Source: Actinomycetales bacterium
GTDB taxonomy: Bacteria; Actinomycetota; Actinomycetes; S36-B12; UBA5976
NCBI GenBank assembly: GCA_018969715.1
Contig: JAGWXT010000001.1
Location: forward strand, 138,877 to 202,876
DNA: 64,000 nucleotides
Direction: 5' to 3'
The notes beneath the pieces were generated by a model, which worked only from the letters and a program-made list of their open reading frames with translations, was not told where the DNA came from and searched no databases. A program made the position numbers and the translations under genes. The first letter of the stretch is position 1. Every line of letters begins with the position of its first letter. This document shows, piece after piece, positions 8,786 to 18,647 of the stretch.

Positions 8786-9046
8786 CTCGGTGCGGGTGTC
8801 AAGCAGGGCATGACCGGTCATCCGGCACCAGGCGGGCACGTCGATCAGCGAGGCCGGGTCATCGCTGACCAGTTCCACCACCGTTCCGGGAGTGAGGGCG
8901 GCGACCGCGCGGGCGGCATCGATGACCGGCAGGGGGCAGGGTCGACCGCGGGCGTCGACGACCAGGTCGGTCGCGCCCGACGGGGAAGCGGCACCACCGG
9001 CCGGGCGCGTATCGCTCGGCCCGCCCCCTCGGGGATCAGCTGCCAT
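8720..9046 (-). CDS. TusA/SirA-like sulfurtransferase
   Basis: Sulfur-carrier protein of about 108 residues. The C-terminal 75 residues form a TusA domain with the sulfur-accepting Cys in DARGRPCPLPVIDAARAV and the later segment DDPASLIDVPAWCRMTGH. The N-terminus is a Gly/Pro-rich extension. I start it at ATG 9046, inside the stop region of the cysteine desulfurase-like gene (11 bp overlap), so both are translated together. In some actinobacteria the two domains are fused into one protein. The 3' end runs 66 bp into aat on the opposite strand. Confidence 0.8.
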   Translation of the reverse strand: MAADPRGGGPSDTRPAGGAASPSGATDLVVDARGRPCPLPVIDAARAVAALTPGTVVELVSDDPASLIDVPAWCRMTGHALLDTRTESPGYWRFRFTIAAGTGRERTR

Positions 9047-10181
9047 GGGGGGCCCCGAGATCATGGCGCACAGTGCGCACAGCCGCGGCGATGCCGGCGC
9101 CGAGGGTGGTGACCTCGGCTGCGGTCGCCGATGCCGGCAGGGTGATGCGCACATTGCCCTGGCTGAGTGCGCCCATTGCGGCCAGCACGTGGGAGGGGCC
9201 GACTGCATCAACGACACATGAGGAGCCGCTGACAACCGCCTCACCAGCCCGGTCAAGTGCGTTGAGCAGGGCTCCGGCCTCGACGTAGAGAAAGGACGCC
9301 GCAACCAGCCCCGGAACGCTGTCGGCGGCATCTCCGAGCAGGACCGAGTCGGGGATCTCAGCCAGCTGCCGTCGCAGGGCGGTCGCCAGGTCACGGAGGT
9401 GGCGCACCTCCTGTGCGCAGTGCGCCTGGCAGTCTGCGAGTGCGGCGGCGGCTGCGACGGCAAGCGGAATGAACGGCGGGCCCGGAAAGCGGCCGTGCTC
9501 GTGGCCATCCGGGGTCAGCGGTGCTCGCCAGCGAACGCGGGGGTCCACGATCACCACCCCGGCTGGCCCCCCGCCCCAGCCCGCGGCGCCCAAGATGAGG
9601 ACATCACCCTGGGGGCGCAGCAGCCCGCGGGTCATCGTCGCGTCGACAACCAGGGTGCCGCCGCGCTCGGCGACGTCTGCAGCGGCGCCGGAGAGTGGTT
9701 GGCAGGTTCCCACCTCATGGTTGGCCTGCTGGAGGACGACCAGGGGGGGATCTGTCGATTCCGCGAGTGCGCTCCGCAGCACCGGCAGCTCGACGGCACC
9801 GCGGTCATTCACCGGCAGCAGCCGCAGGCTCCGATTCGGCTCGGCATGCTGCCACTCATCGAGCATCTCCAGGATCAGTGCCTGTTCGACAGCGGAGGCG
9901 ATGACCGTGCGCGGCCCCCACTGACGCGGTGGGCGGCCGCCGAGGCAGCCCGCGAGCGCCACGCCCAACGCCGCGACAGGACTAGGGAGGAAGGACACTG
10001 TGGAACTGGGCCGATCGACGGCATCGGCAATGACCGCACGGGCCGCCTCCAGCAGCGAGCGGGCCTGTCGGCCCGCGTGGTAGAGCCGACCAGGATCCGC
10101 CCACGAGTGGGGGAGGGCCCGAAGGAATGCCTCCGTGGCAGCCGGGCGCATGACCTGCCCAGAGACCGCATCGGCGTGCAT
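9036..10181 (-). CDS. Cysteine desulfurase-like protein lacking the PLP lysine
   Basis: Fold-type I aminotransferase-like protein of the NifS/IscS class V group, 381 residues from ATG 10181 (an upstream in-frame start at 10244 adds 21 residues that match nothing). Recognisable family features are HADAVSGQVMRPAATEAF at the start, QQANHEVGT, the GGPAGVVIV strand and the mobile-loop Cys in SGSSCVVDAVGPSHVL. The active site is degenerate: the SAHKWGGPAG region reads GAAGWGGGPAG, the ring-stacking His of EH is Gln (SAVEQAL), and DAAQ reads DATM. No lysine occurs anywhere in the protein, so it cannot form the usual internal aldimine. It is translationally linked to the TusA-like gene. Confidence 0.8.
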   Translation of the reverse strand: MHADAVSGQVMRPAATEAFLRALPHSWADPGRLYHAGRQARSLLEAARAVIADAVDRPSSTVSFLPSPVAALGVALAGCLGGRPPRQWGPRTVIASAVEQALILEMLDEWQHAEPNRSLRLLPVNDRGAVELPVLRSALAESTDPPLVVLQQANHEVGTCQPLSGAAADVAERGGTLVVDATMTRGLLRPQGDVLILGAAGWGGGPAGVVIVDPRVRWRAPLTPDGHEHGRFPGPPFIPLAVAAAAALADCQAHCAQEVRHLRDLATALRRQLAEIPDSVLLGDAADSVPGLVAASFLYVEAGALLNALDRAGEAVVSGSSCVVDAVGPSHVLAAMGALSQGNVRITLPASATAAEVTTLGAGIAAAVRTVRHDLGAPHGS

Positions 10182-10357
10182 GCCGCCGACGGTACGCGCC
10201 ACCCTGCCGGCCCGCTGCGCTCCGGGGATGGACTCCGCTAGCATCGAAAGGGAATGAGTTCCAGCAGCCGCGACAGGGCAAGGTTCGCACCAGCCACACG
10301 GGCCAGAGTTTCCATTCGCACCAAGGGGTCAGGGATGCCACCAGCCAAGGGAGTGAC

Positions 10358-11275
10358 GTGAGGCGCGCCAGGTTAGTGCAGGAGACTCCCGCCCGGGCTG
10401 GCTCAGGACGCGGCGGGATGCGGCGCCTGTGGCCCGTTGTGCTGCTGCCGCTGCTGACGGCCTGCGGCGGTGTGGCGCAGAACACTGAACTCACTCGACT
10501 CGGCATGCCGGCTCCGGCAACCGAGGAGGCGCCGATCATCCTGCGGCTGTGGCAGGGCTCCTGGTTGGTGGCGGTCGTCGTCGCACTGATCGTGTGGGGG
10601 GCGCTGGCAATGGCCCTGCTGCTCTACCGTCGCCGGCGCACCACGGAGGTACCCGAGCAGACGCGGTACAACATCCCCATCGAGGTGCTCTACACGATCG
10701 TTCCGCTCGTCGTTGTCATCGGCCTGTTCGCGTTCACCTTCCGCGATCAGAACAAGTTGACGGCGCTGAGCGAGGAGCCCGATCAGATCGTCAATGTGAT
10801 CGGCTTCCGCTGGGGCTGGACCTTCAACTACGTCACCGAGGGCACGTTCACCACCGGGACCCCTGGCGACCGTCCGACGCTGTACCTGCCGGTTGATGAG
10901 CGCGTCCGATTCGAGCTCACCTCGCCCGACGTGATCCACTCCTTCTGGATCCCCGCCTTCCTCTACAAGATGGACGTGATCCCGGGTCGCGTCAACATGT
11001 TCGAGGTGACGCCGAATGTCATCGGGACGTACCCGGGGCGCTGCGCTGAACTGTGCGGCGTGGATCACGCGCGAATGCTGTTCAACGTCGAGGTACTCAG
11101 TCAGGCTGACTTCGCTGAACAGATGGCGCAGTTGAAGGCACAGGGCAACGTCGGGCTGCTGGACAGCGAGCGCGTGATCACCGATGGCAATCCTGACTGC
11201 ACAGTCAAGCCAGGCACCTCGGGCTGTGAGGTCGCCAGGAATGAAGCGGTAACCGCAGAGGAGGATCCGGCATGA
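10358..11275 (+). CDS. ctaC: Cytochrome c oxidase subunit II
   Basis: Subunit II of the aa3 oxidase, carrying the CuA site that receives electrons. GTG 10358 follows AAGGGAG. Residues 21-36 form a lipoprotein signal ending LLTAC (lipobox Cys 36). Two transmembrane helices follow (about 65-90 and 105-125), then the cupredoxin domain with [17 protein letters not shown] and the CuA ligands in [13 protein letters not shown]. The charged C-terminal tail is longer than in simple homologues and holds two extra cysteines. Stop overlaps ctaD (ATGA). Confidence 0.96.
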   Translation: MRRARLVQETPARAGSGRGGMRRLWPVVLLPLLTACGGVAQNTELTRLGMPAPATEEAPIILRLWQGSWLVAVVVALIVWGALAMALLLYRRRRTTEVPEQTRYNIPIEVLYTIVPLVVVIGLFAFTFRDQNKLTALSEEPDQIVNVIGFRWGWTFNYVTEGTFTTGTPGDRPTLYLPVDERVRFELTSPDVIHSFWIPAFLYKMDVIPGRVNMFEVTPNVIGTYPGRCAELCGVDHARMLFNVEVLSQADFAEQMAQLKAQGNVGLLDSERVITDGNPDCTVKPGTSGCEVARNEAVTAEEDPA

Positions 11276-13083
11276 CCCTGCTCGATGAGCCGCGCCCCGC
11301 CCCCGCGCCGGAGTCGACGGCCACCTATCCGGCGGCGCCCACTCCAACCCGGGACCCGGGTCGCCTGATCGTGTCCTGGCTGACCAGCACCGATCACAAG
11401 ACCATTGGCTACCTGTACCTCATCGGGTCCTTCGTATTCTTCCTCGTCGCCGGGGCGATGGCGCTGATCGTGCGCGCGGAACTGGCTCGCCCGGGCCTGC
11501 AGGTTGTGAGTCTGGAGCAGTACAACCAGTTGTTCACCATGCACGGCACCCTGATGCTGTTCCTATTCGCAACGCCATTGTTCGTCGGCTTCGCCAACGT
11601 CATCGTTCCGCTGCAGATCGGCGCACCGGATGTCGCGTTCCCGCGGTTGAACATGCTCGGCTTCTACCTGTTCATCTTCGGCGGCATCATGGTGTGCGCC
11701 GGCTTCTTCACTCCTGGCGGGGCGGCCTCCTTCGGCTGGTTCGCCTACACGCCGTTGTCGAATGCGGTGAACTCCCCCGGCGTCGGCGGGGACCTGTGGC
11801 TCCTCGGCCTGGCCCTCAGTGGTCTTGGCACCATCCTGGCCGGGGTTAACTTCATCACCACGATCATCGCCATGCGTGCCCCGGGCATGGTCATGTTCAG
11901 AATGCCCATCTTCACCTGGACCATCCTGCTGACGAGCGTCCTCGTCCTGATGGCATTCCCGATCCTCGCGGCGGCACTCATCGTGCTTGAGCTTGACCGC
12001 CAGTTCGGCACGGTCGTCTTTGACGCCGCCAATGGCGGGGCGATCCTCTGGCAGCACCTGTTCTGGTTCTTCGGGCATCCCGAGGTCTACATCATCGCGC
12101 TGCCGTTCTTCGGCATCGTCTCCGAAGTGCTGCCCGTCTTCAGCCGCAAGCCGATCTTCGGCTACAAGGGGCTGGTCTATGCCACCATCGCCATCGCCGG
12201 GCTCTCCGTCGCAGTATGGGCGCACCACATGTATGTCACGGGCACCGTGTCGCTGGCGTTCTTCGCCTTCACCACCATGCTGATCGCCGTGCCAACCGGC
12301 GTGAAGTTCTTCAACTGGATCGGCACTCTCTGGCGCGGCTCCATCTCCTTCGAAACCCCGATGCTGTTCGCGCTGGGGTTCCTCGTGACCTTCCTGCTCG
12401 GGGGACTCACCGGGGTGCTGCTCGCCATGCCGCCGATCGACTTCCATGTCTCCGACTCCTACTTCGTCGTGGCCCACTTCCACTACACGGTGTTCGGAAC
12501 GGTCGTCTTCGCCATGTTCGCCGGCTTCTACTTCTGGTGGCCGAAGTTCACCGGCAAGATGCTCGACGACCGCCTCGGCCGACTGCACTTCTGGCTGGTG
12601 TTCATTGGGTTCCAGATCACCTTCCTGGTCCAGCACTGGCTTGGCGTTGAGGGAATGCCCCGTCGATACGGGGACTACCTCGCCAGCGATGGGTTCACCA
12701 CGCTCAATACCGTCTCCACGATCGGTGCCTTCGTACTGGGCCTGTCCACACTCCCCTTCCTCTACAACGTGTGGTGGACAGCCCGGCATGCGCCACGTGT
12801 CACCAGCGACGACCCGTGGGGGTGGGGAATGTCATTGGAGTGGGCAACCTCCTGCCCACCACCCCGCCACAACTTCACCGCCATCCCGCCCATCCACTCG
12901 GAGCGGCCAGCCTTCGACGCCCACCATCCCGTCCTGGCGGCGTCTGATCGCCCACGCCGAACCAACTTCCTCGACGACCTTGTCGGCGGGCCCGAGATCG
13001 CGCTGATGCGCGGCGGCCGCCGGAGTCGGCCGGCGCCAGCGGACCCGGACTCCGGTGCGCCGGACGCTGGAGCGCACGGATGA
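11272..13083 (+). CDS. ctaD: Cytochrome c oxidase subunit I
   Basis: Catalytic subunit of the aa3-type terminal oxidase, reducing O2 to water at the heme a3-CuB centre and pumping protons. The 603-residue protein has twelve membrane helices, the heme a ligand in [11 protein letters not shown], the CuB/Tyr cross-link region [16 protein letters not shown], the paired His in WAHHMY and the heme ligands in [11 protein letters not shown] hydrophilic C-terminal tail of about 60 residues is Pro/Arg-rich. It overlaps both neighbours by 4 bp. Confidence 0.97.
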   Translation: MTLLDEPRPAPAPESTATYPAAPTPTRDPGRLIVSWLTSTDHKTIGYLYLIGSFVFFLVAGAMALIVRAELARPGLQVVSLEQYNQLFTMHGTLMLFLFATPLFVGFANVIVPLQIGAPDVAFPRLNMLGFYLFIFGGIMVCAGFFTPGGAASFGWFAYTPLSNAVNSPGVGGDLWLLGLALSGLGTILAGVNFITTIIAMRAPGMVMFRMPIFTWTILLTSVLVLMAFPILAAALIVLELDRQFGTVVFDAANGGAILWQHLFWFFGHPEVYIIALPFFGIVSEVLPVFSRKPIFGYKGLVYATIAIAGLSVAVWAHHMYVTGTVSLAFFAFTTMLIAVPTGVKFFNWIGTLWRGSISFETPMLFALGFLVTFLLGGLTGVLLAMPPIDFHVSDSYFVVAHFHYTVFGTVVFAMFAGFYFWWPKFTGKMLDDRLGRLHFWLVFIGFQITFLVQHWLGVEGMPRRYGDYLASDGFTTLNTVSTIGAFVLGLSTLPFLYNVWWTARHAPRVTSDDPWGWGMSLEWATSCPPPRHNFTAIPPIHSERPAFDAHHPVLAASDRPRRTNFLDDLVGGPEIALMRGGRRSRPAPADPDSGAPDAGAHG

Positions 13084-13496
13084 AGGTCAGCGGGCTGCTG
13101 TTCGCTGCCGGGGCGATCTTCTTCTTCGCCGTTGCCGGCGCGTACTGGTACATCGCGTCCGAGATCGTGGGGACCGTTGCGCTGCTGCTGACAGGTGGGC
13201 TGGGCGCACTGATCGGCTTCTATGTGCTGTTCACCGACGGGCGCATCGGCCGGCTGCCGGAGGATCGCCCGACGGCCCAGATCTCTGATGCGGATGCGGA
13301 CTACGGATTCTTCAGCCCGCACTCATGGTGGCCGCTGCCGGTTGCGGCAGGTGCAGCCGTCACGATGCTCGGGATGATCTTCGCCGTCTGGCTGATTCTG
13401 GCGGGAGCCCTGCTGCTGCTCTTCGGCGTTGCCGGGATGATCTTCGAGTACCACCGGCCCGAGTACCGCACGCTCGGCGACACCGAACCGGAGTGA
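13080..13496 (+). CDS. ctaF: Cytochrome c oxidase subunit IV, actinobacterial type
   Basis: Small membrane subunit specific to actinobacterial aa3 oxidases, 138 residues. Four hydrophobic segments are visible (about residues 5-25, 30-55, 80-97 and 99-117), with a hydrophilic stretch between the two pairs that includes [17 protein letters not shown], the conserved family motif. It overlaps ctaD by ATGA and the next gene by one base (TGATG), so ctaC-ctaD-ctaF and the dehydrogenase genes could be one operon. Confidence 0.92.
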   Translation: MKVSGLLFAAGAIFFFAVAGAYWYIASEIVGTVALLLTGGLGALIGFYVLFTDGRIGRLPEDRPTAQISDADADYGFFSPHSWWPLPVAAGAAVTMLGMIFAVWLILAGALLLLFGVAGMIFEYHRPEYRTLGDTEPE

Positions 13497-14629
13497 TGCC
13501 GCCGACATGGACGGGGGAGCCGTGCGACGGCGCATCCGGCCCGCCCATTCAGGTGCTCGATCCGAGCGGGCAGTTCACGGCTGATCCGCGGTTCCCCGTC
13601 GACCTCGATGATGGGGACCTGCTCGGCCTGCACCGGGACATGGTGCTCGTTCGGCAGCTGGACACCACCGCCACCGCACTGCAGCAGCAGGGGGAGTTGG
13701 GCCTGTGGGCATCCTCGCGGGGGCAGGAGGCCATCGGCGTCGGGCTTGCAGCAGCCGTTGCCCCTTCGGACATGGTCTTTCCCAGCTACCGCGAGCACGC
13801 CCTGGCCTGGTGCCGCGGGGTCGGCATCAGTGGGATCCTCGGGCTGTTTCGTGGGATCACCAACGGTGGCTGGGATCCGGCCGCGGTGGGCTTGGCGGTA
13901 CCTTCGATCGTCATCGGTGCGCAGGTCCTCCATGCTGTTGGTTATGCCATGGGCCAGCAACTCGATGGCGGCGGTGAGGCAACGGCCGTCGTCTTTGGTG
14001 ATGGCGCGAGCTCACAGGGCGATACCCTCGAGGCGATGGTGTGGGCGGCCTCCTTCGAGGCGCCGGTCGTCCTGCTATGCATCAACAACGGCTGGGCGAT
14101 CTCGGTCCCGGCTGCCCGGCAGAGTCGAATCCCCTTGGCCCAGCGCGCACGGGGCTTCGGCTTCCCCGGCCTGCGGGTGGACGGCAATGACGTGCTCGCC
14201 ATGTACGCGGTTGCCCGCGCCGCCCTCGACTACGCGCGCACCGGCGGCCCTGTCCTGATCGAGGCGGTGACCTACCGGATGGCTGCGCACACGACCGCCG
14301 ACGACGACATGCGGTACCGGACTCGTGCCGAAGTGGACCAGTGGCAGGAGCGTGATCCGATCAGCCGACTCACGGCTCATCTGGTCGACTGTGGGCTGCT
14401 CGATGATGGCGCGCTCGCCGAATTGCAGCACGAATCCCAGCGGCTGGCCGAGGCTGTCCGACATGAGGTCCGCACGATGCCGATGCCCGATGTGCGGACA
14501 CTCGGTCGGCATGCCTACGCCAGTGACACGCGTGCGTCACTGGTGCCTGCGGGTGTGCCGGTGGCGCCACCTGCTCCTGCGGTCGATTCGGCGGTGAGGG
14601 CGACGGCGCTCTCCGCGGCGCACGGTTGA
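13496..14629 (+). CDS. 2-oxoacid dehydrogenase E1 component, alpha subunit
   Basis: Thiamin-diphosphate-dependent decarboxylase alpha subunit (377 aa) of a pyruvate or branched-chain 2-oxoacid dehydrogenase complex. The ThDP/Mg motif is GDGASSQGDTLEAM followed about 26 residues later by INNGWAIS. Other family segments are SSRGQEAIGVGL, FPSYREHALAW and TYRMAAHTTADDDMRYR. ATG 13496 shares its A with the stop of ctaF. The E1a-E1b-E2 arrangement resembles bkdABC of mycobacteria; substrate preference cannot be read from the sequence. Confidence 0.92.
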   Translation: MPPTWTGEPCDGASGPPIQVLDPSGQFTADPRFPVDLDDGDLLGLHRDMVLVRQLDTTATALQQQGELGLWASSRGQEAIGVGLAAAVAPSDMVFPSYREHALAWCRGVGISGILGLFRGITNGGWDPAAVGLAVPSIVIGAQVLHAVGYAMGQQLDGGGEATAVVFGDGASSQGDTLEAMVWAASFEAPVVLLCINNGWAISVPAARQSRIPLAQRARGFGFPGLRVDGNDVLAMYAVARAALDYARTGGPVLIEAVTYRMAAHTTADDDMRYRTRAEVDQWQERDPISRLTAHLVDCGLLDDGALAELQHESQRLAEAVRHEVRTMPMPDVRTLGRHAYASDTRASLVPAGVPVAPPAPAVDSAVRATALSAAHG

Positions 14630-14632
14630 TTC

Positions 14633-15658
14633 GTGATCATGTTGACGCTCACAATGTCACGCGCCCTCAATGAGGGGCTTCGCTGCGCGCTGCGGGACGA
14701 TCCGCGCGTCCTCGTCATGGGAGAGGATGTCGGCGCGCTCGGTGGGGTCTTCCGGGTCACCGATGGCCTGCTGTCCGAGTTCGGCCCCCAGCGGGTGATC
14801 GACACCCCACTCGGGGAGAGCGGGATCATCGGGACAGCGGTGGGGCTGGCGATGCGAGGCTATCGGCCAGTGTGCGAGATCCAGTTCGATGGCTTTGTCT
14901 TTCCCGCTTTCGATCAGATCGTGTCACAGGTCGCCAAGCTGCGAGCTCGCACTGAGGGCAGGCAGCCGATGCCGATCGTCGTGCGGATCCCCGCCGGTGG
15001 CGGGATAGGTGCAGTGGAGCACCACAGCGAGTCGCCGGAAGCGTACTTCGCCCACACTCCCGGATTGCGGGTGGTCTACCCGAGCAGCCCCAGCGATGCC
15101 TTCCGGATGATCCGCCAGAGCATTGCCCTCGACGACCCGGTCATCTTCCTTGAGCCAAAGCGGTGCTACTGGCACAAGGGAGAGGTCGAGCCCGAAGCCG
15201 AGCTGGCTGACATGCCCCCGCTGCTTGCCGCCCAGACGGTGCGGCTGAGTCCCCAGCGTGGCGTGGCGGACGGGCCGCCGAGGTACTCGGTGAGCATCGT
15301 CTGCTACGGACCGACCGTCGAGTGGGCGATGCGTGCGGCTGAGGCGGCCACCCAGCAGGGGGTGACGGTGGAGGTGGTGGACCTACGGGCACTGTCGCCA
15401 CTGGACCTTGGCAGCGTCGAGGCTTCGGTGCAGCGCACCCACCGTCTCGTCGTCGTCCATGAGGCACCCGGTCGGGTTGGACTTGGGGCCGAGATCGCGG
15501 CGGCGGTGAGTGAGCGATGCTTCGCTGACCTGTATGCACCGGTGCAGCGAGTGGTGGGGTTGGACATCCCCTACCCGCCCAATCGCCTTGAGGGCGCCTA
15601 CCTGCCCACTCCCGAGCGCATTCTTGATGCGGTGGCCATGACCTTGGCCGCGGCATGA
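14633..15658 (+). CDS. 2-oxoacid dehydrogenase E1 component, beta subunit
   Basis: Partner of the preceding alpha subunit (341 aa). It shows the transketolase pyrimidine-binding region VLVMGEDVGALGGVFRVTDG, TPLGESGIIGTAVGLAMRG and EIQFDGFVFPAFDQIVSQVAK, and a C-terminal transketolase-type domain starting near VSIVCYGPTVEWAM with VVDLRALSPLD. GTG 14633 is the earliest start; ATG 14639 is possible. The last bases overlap the E2 gene (ATGA). Confidence 0.92.
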   Translation: MIMLTLTMSRALNEGLRCALRDDPRVLVMGEDVGALGGVFRVTDGLLSEFGPQRVIDTPLGESGIIGTAVGLAMRGYRPVCEIQFDGFVFPAFDQIVSQVAKLRARTEGRQPMPIVVRIPAGGGIGAVEHHSESPEAYFAHTPGLRVVYPSSPSDAFRMIRQSIALDDPVIFLEPKRCYWHKGEVEPEAELADMPPLLAAQTVRLSPQRGVADGPPRYSVSIVCYGPTVEWAMRAAEAATQQGVTVEVVDLRALSPLDLGSVEASVQRTHRLVVVHEAPGRVGLGAEIAAAVSERCFADLYAPVQRVVGLDIPYPPNRLEGAYLPTPERILDAVAMTLAAA

Positions 15659-16872
15659 GTGCCCGCCGTACCTTTCGACTGCCCGATCCGGGTGAAGGTC
15701 TGATGGAGGCTGAGATCGTCCGGTGGCTGGCGGAGCCGGGGGAGTCGATCGAACTGGACCAGCCGATTGTGGAGATCGAGACCGCAAAGGCACTTCTTGA
15801 ATTGCCCAGTCCCTATGCCGGGCGGGTGGAGACCTGGCATGTGCAGGCGGGCCAGACCCTCGCAGTCGGTGAGCCGCTCGTGACGATCCTGACGGCGGAG
15901 GACGACGAGCCAGCCGTCGAGGGGGCGTCCGCGGGCCCGACTCCGACCGCTGAGCCGGTCACCGGCAGCCCGCTTTCCGATTCCACGCAGGCGGTGGCAC
16001 CGGTGCAGCCGATGCTCGTCGGATACGGCGCAACAGCCGCGACGACGGCGACAGCGGGCGGCGCGTGGTCGGCATTCGTGACCCGGTCGACCGGGGAGCG
16101 GACCATGGATGATGCGCGGCCAGCCGAGCCGATGCGTCGGGTGCCTACCGATGCTGCCGACTTCGGTACTGCCGATCAGGTGCGGGTGCCGCTGCGGGGC
16201 GTGCTGGGGCAGATGGCGATCGCGATGACCACCTCTGCCCGGGACGCCGCCCACGCGTCGATGTGGCGCTCGGTCGACATGACAGAGGTGATGAATGCCG
16301 TCCGGGGGGTTCCGGGGCTCTCCCCGCTGGTCCTCATTGCGCGTGGTCTGGTGCACGCCGCGGCGGCGCATCCGGCGATCAACGCTCAATGGACCGGCGA
16401 TGGGGCGATCGTCGTTCATCGCAGTGTGGGACTGGGGGTCGCCGTCGCGTCACCGCGTGGGCTGGTGGTGCCGGTGGTCCGGCAAGCCGATCAGTGCGAT
16501 GTCGCAACTCTCTCCGGGGCGATGCGGCAGCTCGTGCAGCGGGCCCGAGCAGGGACGCTGACGGTGTCGGATCTGGCGGGGGGAACCATCACGGTGACGA
16601 ATGTCGGCAGCCTTGGGGCGGAGGGCGCCAGTCCCATCCTGAAGCCGGGGGAGGCGGCGATTCTCGCCGTCGGGCGGGTGTGTCGTCGACCCTGGGTAGT
16701 CGGTGAGGGTGACCGCGAGCATGTGGCCATCCGCGATGTCGTCCAATTGACACTGACGGTTGACCACCGGATGGTGGATGGTGCGCTGGCTGCGACGGTG
16801 CTCGGAGCGCTCATCGACTATCTACTGGATGAGGCCCCCGGCGATGTTGCACGCCTGACCGCTGCTCCCTAG
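15655..16872 (+). CDS. Dihydrolipoamide acyltransferase (E2) without an evident E3-binding domain
   Basis: Core E2 protein, 405 residues. Residues 1-80 form a lipoyl domain with the lipoylated Lys in EIETAKALLELPSPY. The catalytic domain runs from about residue 180 (VPLRGVLGQMAIAM) to the end, with SPRGLVVPVVRQAD, TVTNVGSLGAEGASPIL and the active-site DHRMVDG. The linker between them contains LVGYG, typical of branched-chain E2 proteins, but I see no peripheral-subunit-binding domain (no RKLAxxxGVDL-like motif), so docking of E3 is unexplained. No E3 (lpd) gene lies nearby. Confidence 0.9.
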   Translation: MSARRTFRLPDPGEGLMEAEIVRWLAEPGESIELDQPIVEIETAKALLELPSPYAGRVETWHVQAGQTLAVGEPLVTILTAEDDEPAVEGASAGPTPTAEPVTGSPLSDSTQAVAPVQPMLVGYGATAATTATAGGAWSAFVTRSTGERTMDDARPAEPMRRVPTDAADFGTADQVRVPLRGVLGQMAIAMTTSARDAAHASMWRSVDMTEVMNAVRGVPGLSPLVLIARGLVHAAAAHPAINAQWTGDGAIVVHRSVGLGVAVASPRGLVVPVVRQADQCDVATLSGAMRQLVQRARAGTLTVSDLAGGTITVTNVGSLGAEGASPILKPGEAAILAVGRVCRRPWVVGEGDREHVAIRDVVQLTLTVDHRMVDGALAATVLGALIDYLLDEAPGDVARLTAAP

Positions 16873-16949
16873 CACGCCATCTCCCCGGGGAAGCCCGGTT
16901 GCGGACGCAGCGGCCGATGACGGGACGACAGTGGATGCGACAGCCTCGG

Positions 16950-18647
16950 TCAGTGGCGGCTGAGCGCCTCCGACAGCTCCGGCTCGTGAGGCAACACGCC
17001 CATTGACTCGGCGGCCGCAAGCTCGTGCCGAATGTGGGACTGGGCGGCGGCCAACTCCGCCGGCGTCACCGCGGGAATGTCATCGCGATACCACCATTGG
17101 GAGAGCCGGGAACGCACTCGCCGGTGCCACAGCCCCGGGGTGCGCACACCGTCAGCATCGGTTGCCGGCGGCAGGGGAAGTGGGCGGACATCCTGGCGCG
17201 CCATGAGGATCGCCGCCCGCTCCTCGCTGACCGGCTCGTGCACTTCGACGAACTCGCCGGAGGGAAGACGCAGGATTCGCCCGGTCTCACGGCCGTGAAG
17301 GAGGAGGTCGCGATCTCGCCGCTGCAGGCCAAGGCAGATCCGCTTGGTGACCACGAAGGCTGCCCATGGCCCGAGGATGAGCAGGATGCGCATGGCCCAG
17401 GTGATGGAGTTGATCGAAAGGTCGAAGGTGGTGGCAATCACGTCGTTGCCGCCATTGATGAACAGAACGACGTAGAAGGTCAGTCCCATCACGCCGAGGG
17501 CGGTCCGGGTGGCCGCATTGCGCGGACGGTCGAGGAGGTGATGCTCCCGACGGTCGCCGGTGACCCAGGCCTCGATGAAGGGGTACAAGGCGATAAGGGT
17601 GAAGATGAGCCCTGGCAGGATCAGCGCCGGCACCAGAACGTTGAGGCTGATCGGATAGCCGAAGATCAGCAACTCCCACGCCGGCATCATCCGCAGCGCT
17701 CCTTCGAGGAAGCCGATGTACCAGTCAGGCTGAGAGCCGGCCGTCACCTGATCGGGCATATAAGGCCCGTAGAGCCAGATCGGGTTGATGGTGACGAGCG
17801 CGCTGATCAGCGTGAGGACACCGAACACGATGAAGAAGAAGCCGCCTGCCTTGGCGACGTAGACCGGCAGCAGCGGGTAGCCCACGACGTTGGTGTTCGT
17901 GCGGCCCTTGCCCGGGTACTGGGTGTGCTTCTGGTAGAAGACGAGGATCAGGTGGGCGGTGATCAGGGCGAGAATGAGGCCAGGAACGAGCAGGACATGG
18001 ATCGTGTACAGCCGCGGAATGAAGGCTGTGCCCGGGAACTCGCCCTCAAATGCAAGGAAGACCAGCCATGTGCCGACCACCGGTATGGACTGCATGATCC
18101 CGGCAGCGATCCGCAGGCCAGTGCCGGAGAGCAGATCGTCGGGCAGCGAGTAGCCCGCGAACCCGGCCAGCAGCGCCAGGACGAGCAGGCTGACCCCGAT
18201 CAGCCAGTTGAACTCGCGCGGCTTGCGGAAGGCGCCGGTGAAGAACACACGGAACATGTGAACCGAGATCGCGGCCACGAAGAACAGGGCCGCCCAGTGG
18301 TGGATCTGCCGCATCAGCAGGCCACCGCGGATGTCGAAGGAGATGTTCAGCGTGGATGCGTAGGCCTCCGACATCGGGATTCCGCGCAGTGGGAGGTAGG
18401 AGCCGTCGTAGATGATCTCGGTGACAGACGGCTTGTAGAAGAAGGTCAGGAAGGTTCCGGTGAGCAGCACCACAATGAAGGAGTAGAGGGCGATCTCCCC
18501 GAGCATGAACGACCAGTGGTCGGGGAAGATCTTCCGAACGTTGGTCTTGAGCAGGGCGCTCAAGCCCAGGCGCTGGTCGAGGTAGTCGTAGGTCGCCTCG
18601 GCGCCGCGCTGGACTGGCCCTGCGGGTGGGGTGATGGTGGCGGTCAC
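16950..18647 (-). CDS. qcrB: Cytochrome bc1 complex cytochrome b subunit
   Basis: Diheme cytochrome b that oxidises menaquinol in the bc1 complex, 565 residues. Heme-ligand His pairs are in RQIHHWAALFF, ISVHMFRVFF and the later TIHVLL and ITAHLIL segments. PDWYIG is the Qo-site variant of PEWY. Eight or more membrane helices are followed by a hydrophilic C-terminal extension of about 130 residues, typical of actinobacterial QcrB. ATG 18647 overlaps the qcrA stop (ATGA). It is convergent with the E2 gene, 77 bp apart. Confidence 0.96.
   Translation of the reverse strand: MTATITPPAGPVQRGAEATYDYLDQRLGLSALLKTNVRKIFPDHWSFMLGEIALYSFIVVLLTGTFLTFFYKPSVTEIIYDGSYLPLRGIPMSEAYASTLNISFDIRGGLLMRQIHHWAALFFVAAISVHMFRVFFTGAFRKPREFNWLIGVSLLVLALLAGFAGYSLPDDLLSGTGLRIAAGIMQSIPVVGTWLVFLAFEGEFPGTAFIPRLYTIHVLLVPGLILALITAHLILVFYQKHTQYPGKGRTNTNVVGYPLLPVYVAKAGGFFFIVFGVLTLISALVTINPIWLYGPYMPDQVTAGSQPDWYIGFLEGALRMMPAWELLIFGYPISLNVLVPALILPGLIFTLIALYPFIEAWVTGDRREHHLLDRPRNAATRTALGVMGLTFYVVLFINGGNDVIATTFDLSINSITWAMRILLILGPWAAFVVTKRICLGLQRRDRDLLLHGRETGRILRLPSGEFVEVHEPVSEERAAILMARQDVRPLPLPPATDADGVRTPGLWHRRVRSRLSQWWYRDDIPAVTPAELAAAQSHIRHELAAAESMGVLPHEPELSEALSRH

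Noticed and set aside
11563-12789. 408-codon minus-strand ORF opposite ctaD
   Set aside because: Antisense shadow of subunit I; composition dominated by Glu, Gly, Asp with no domain.
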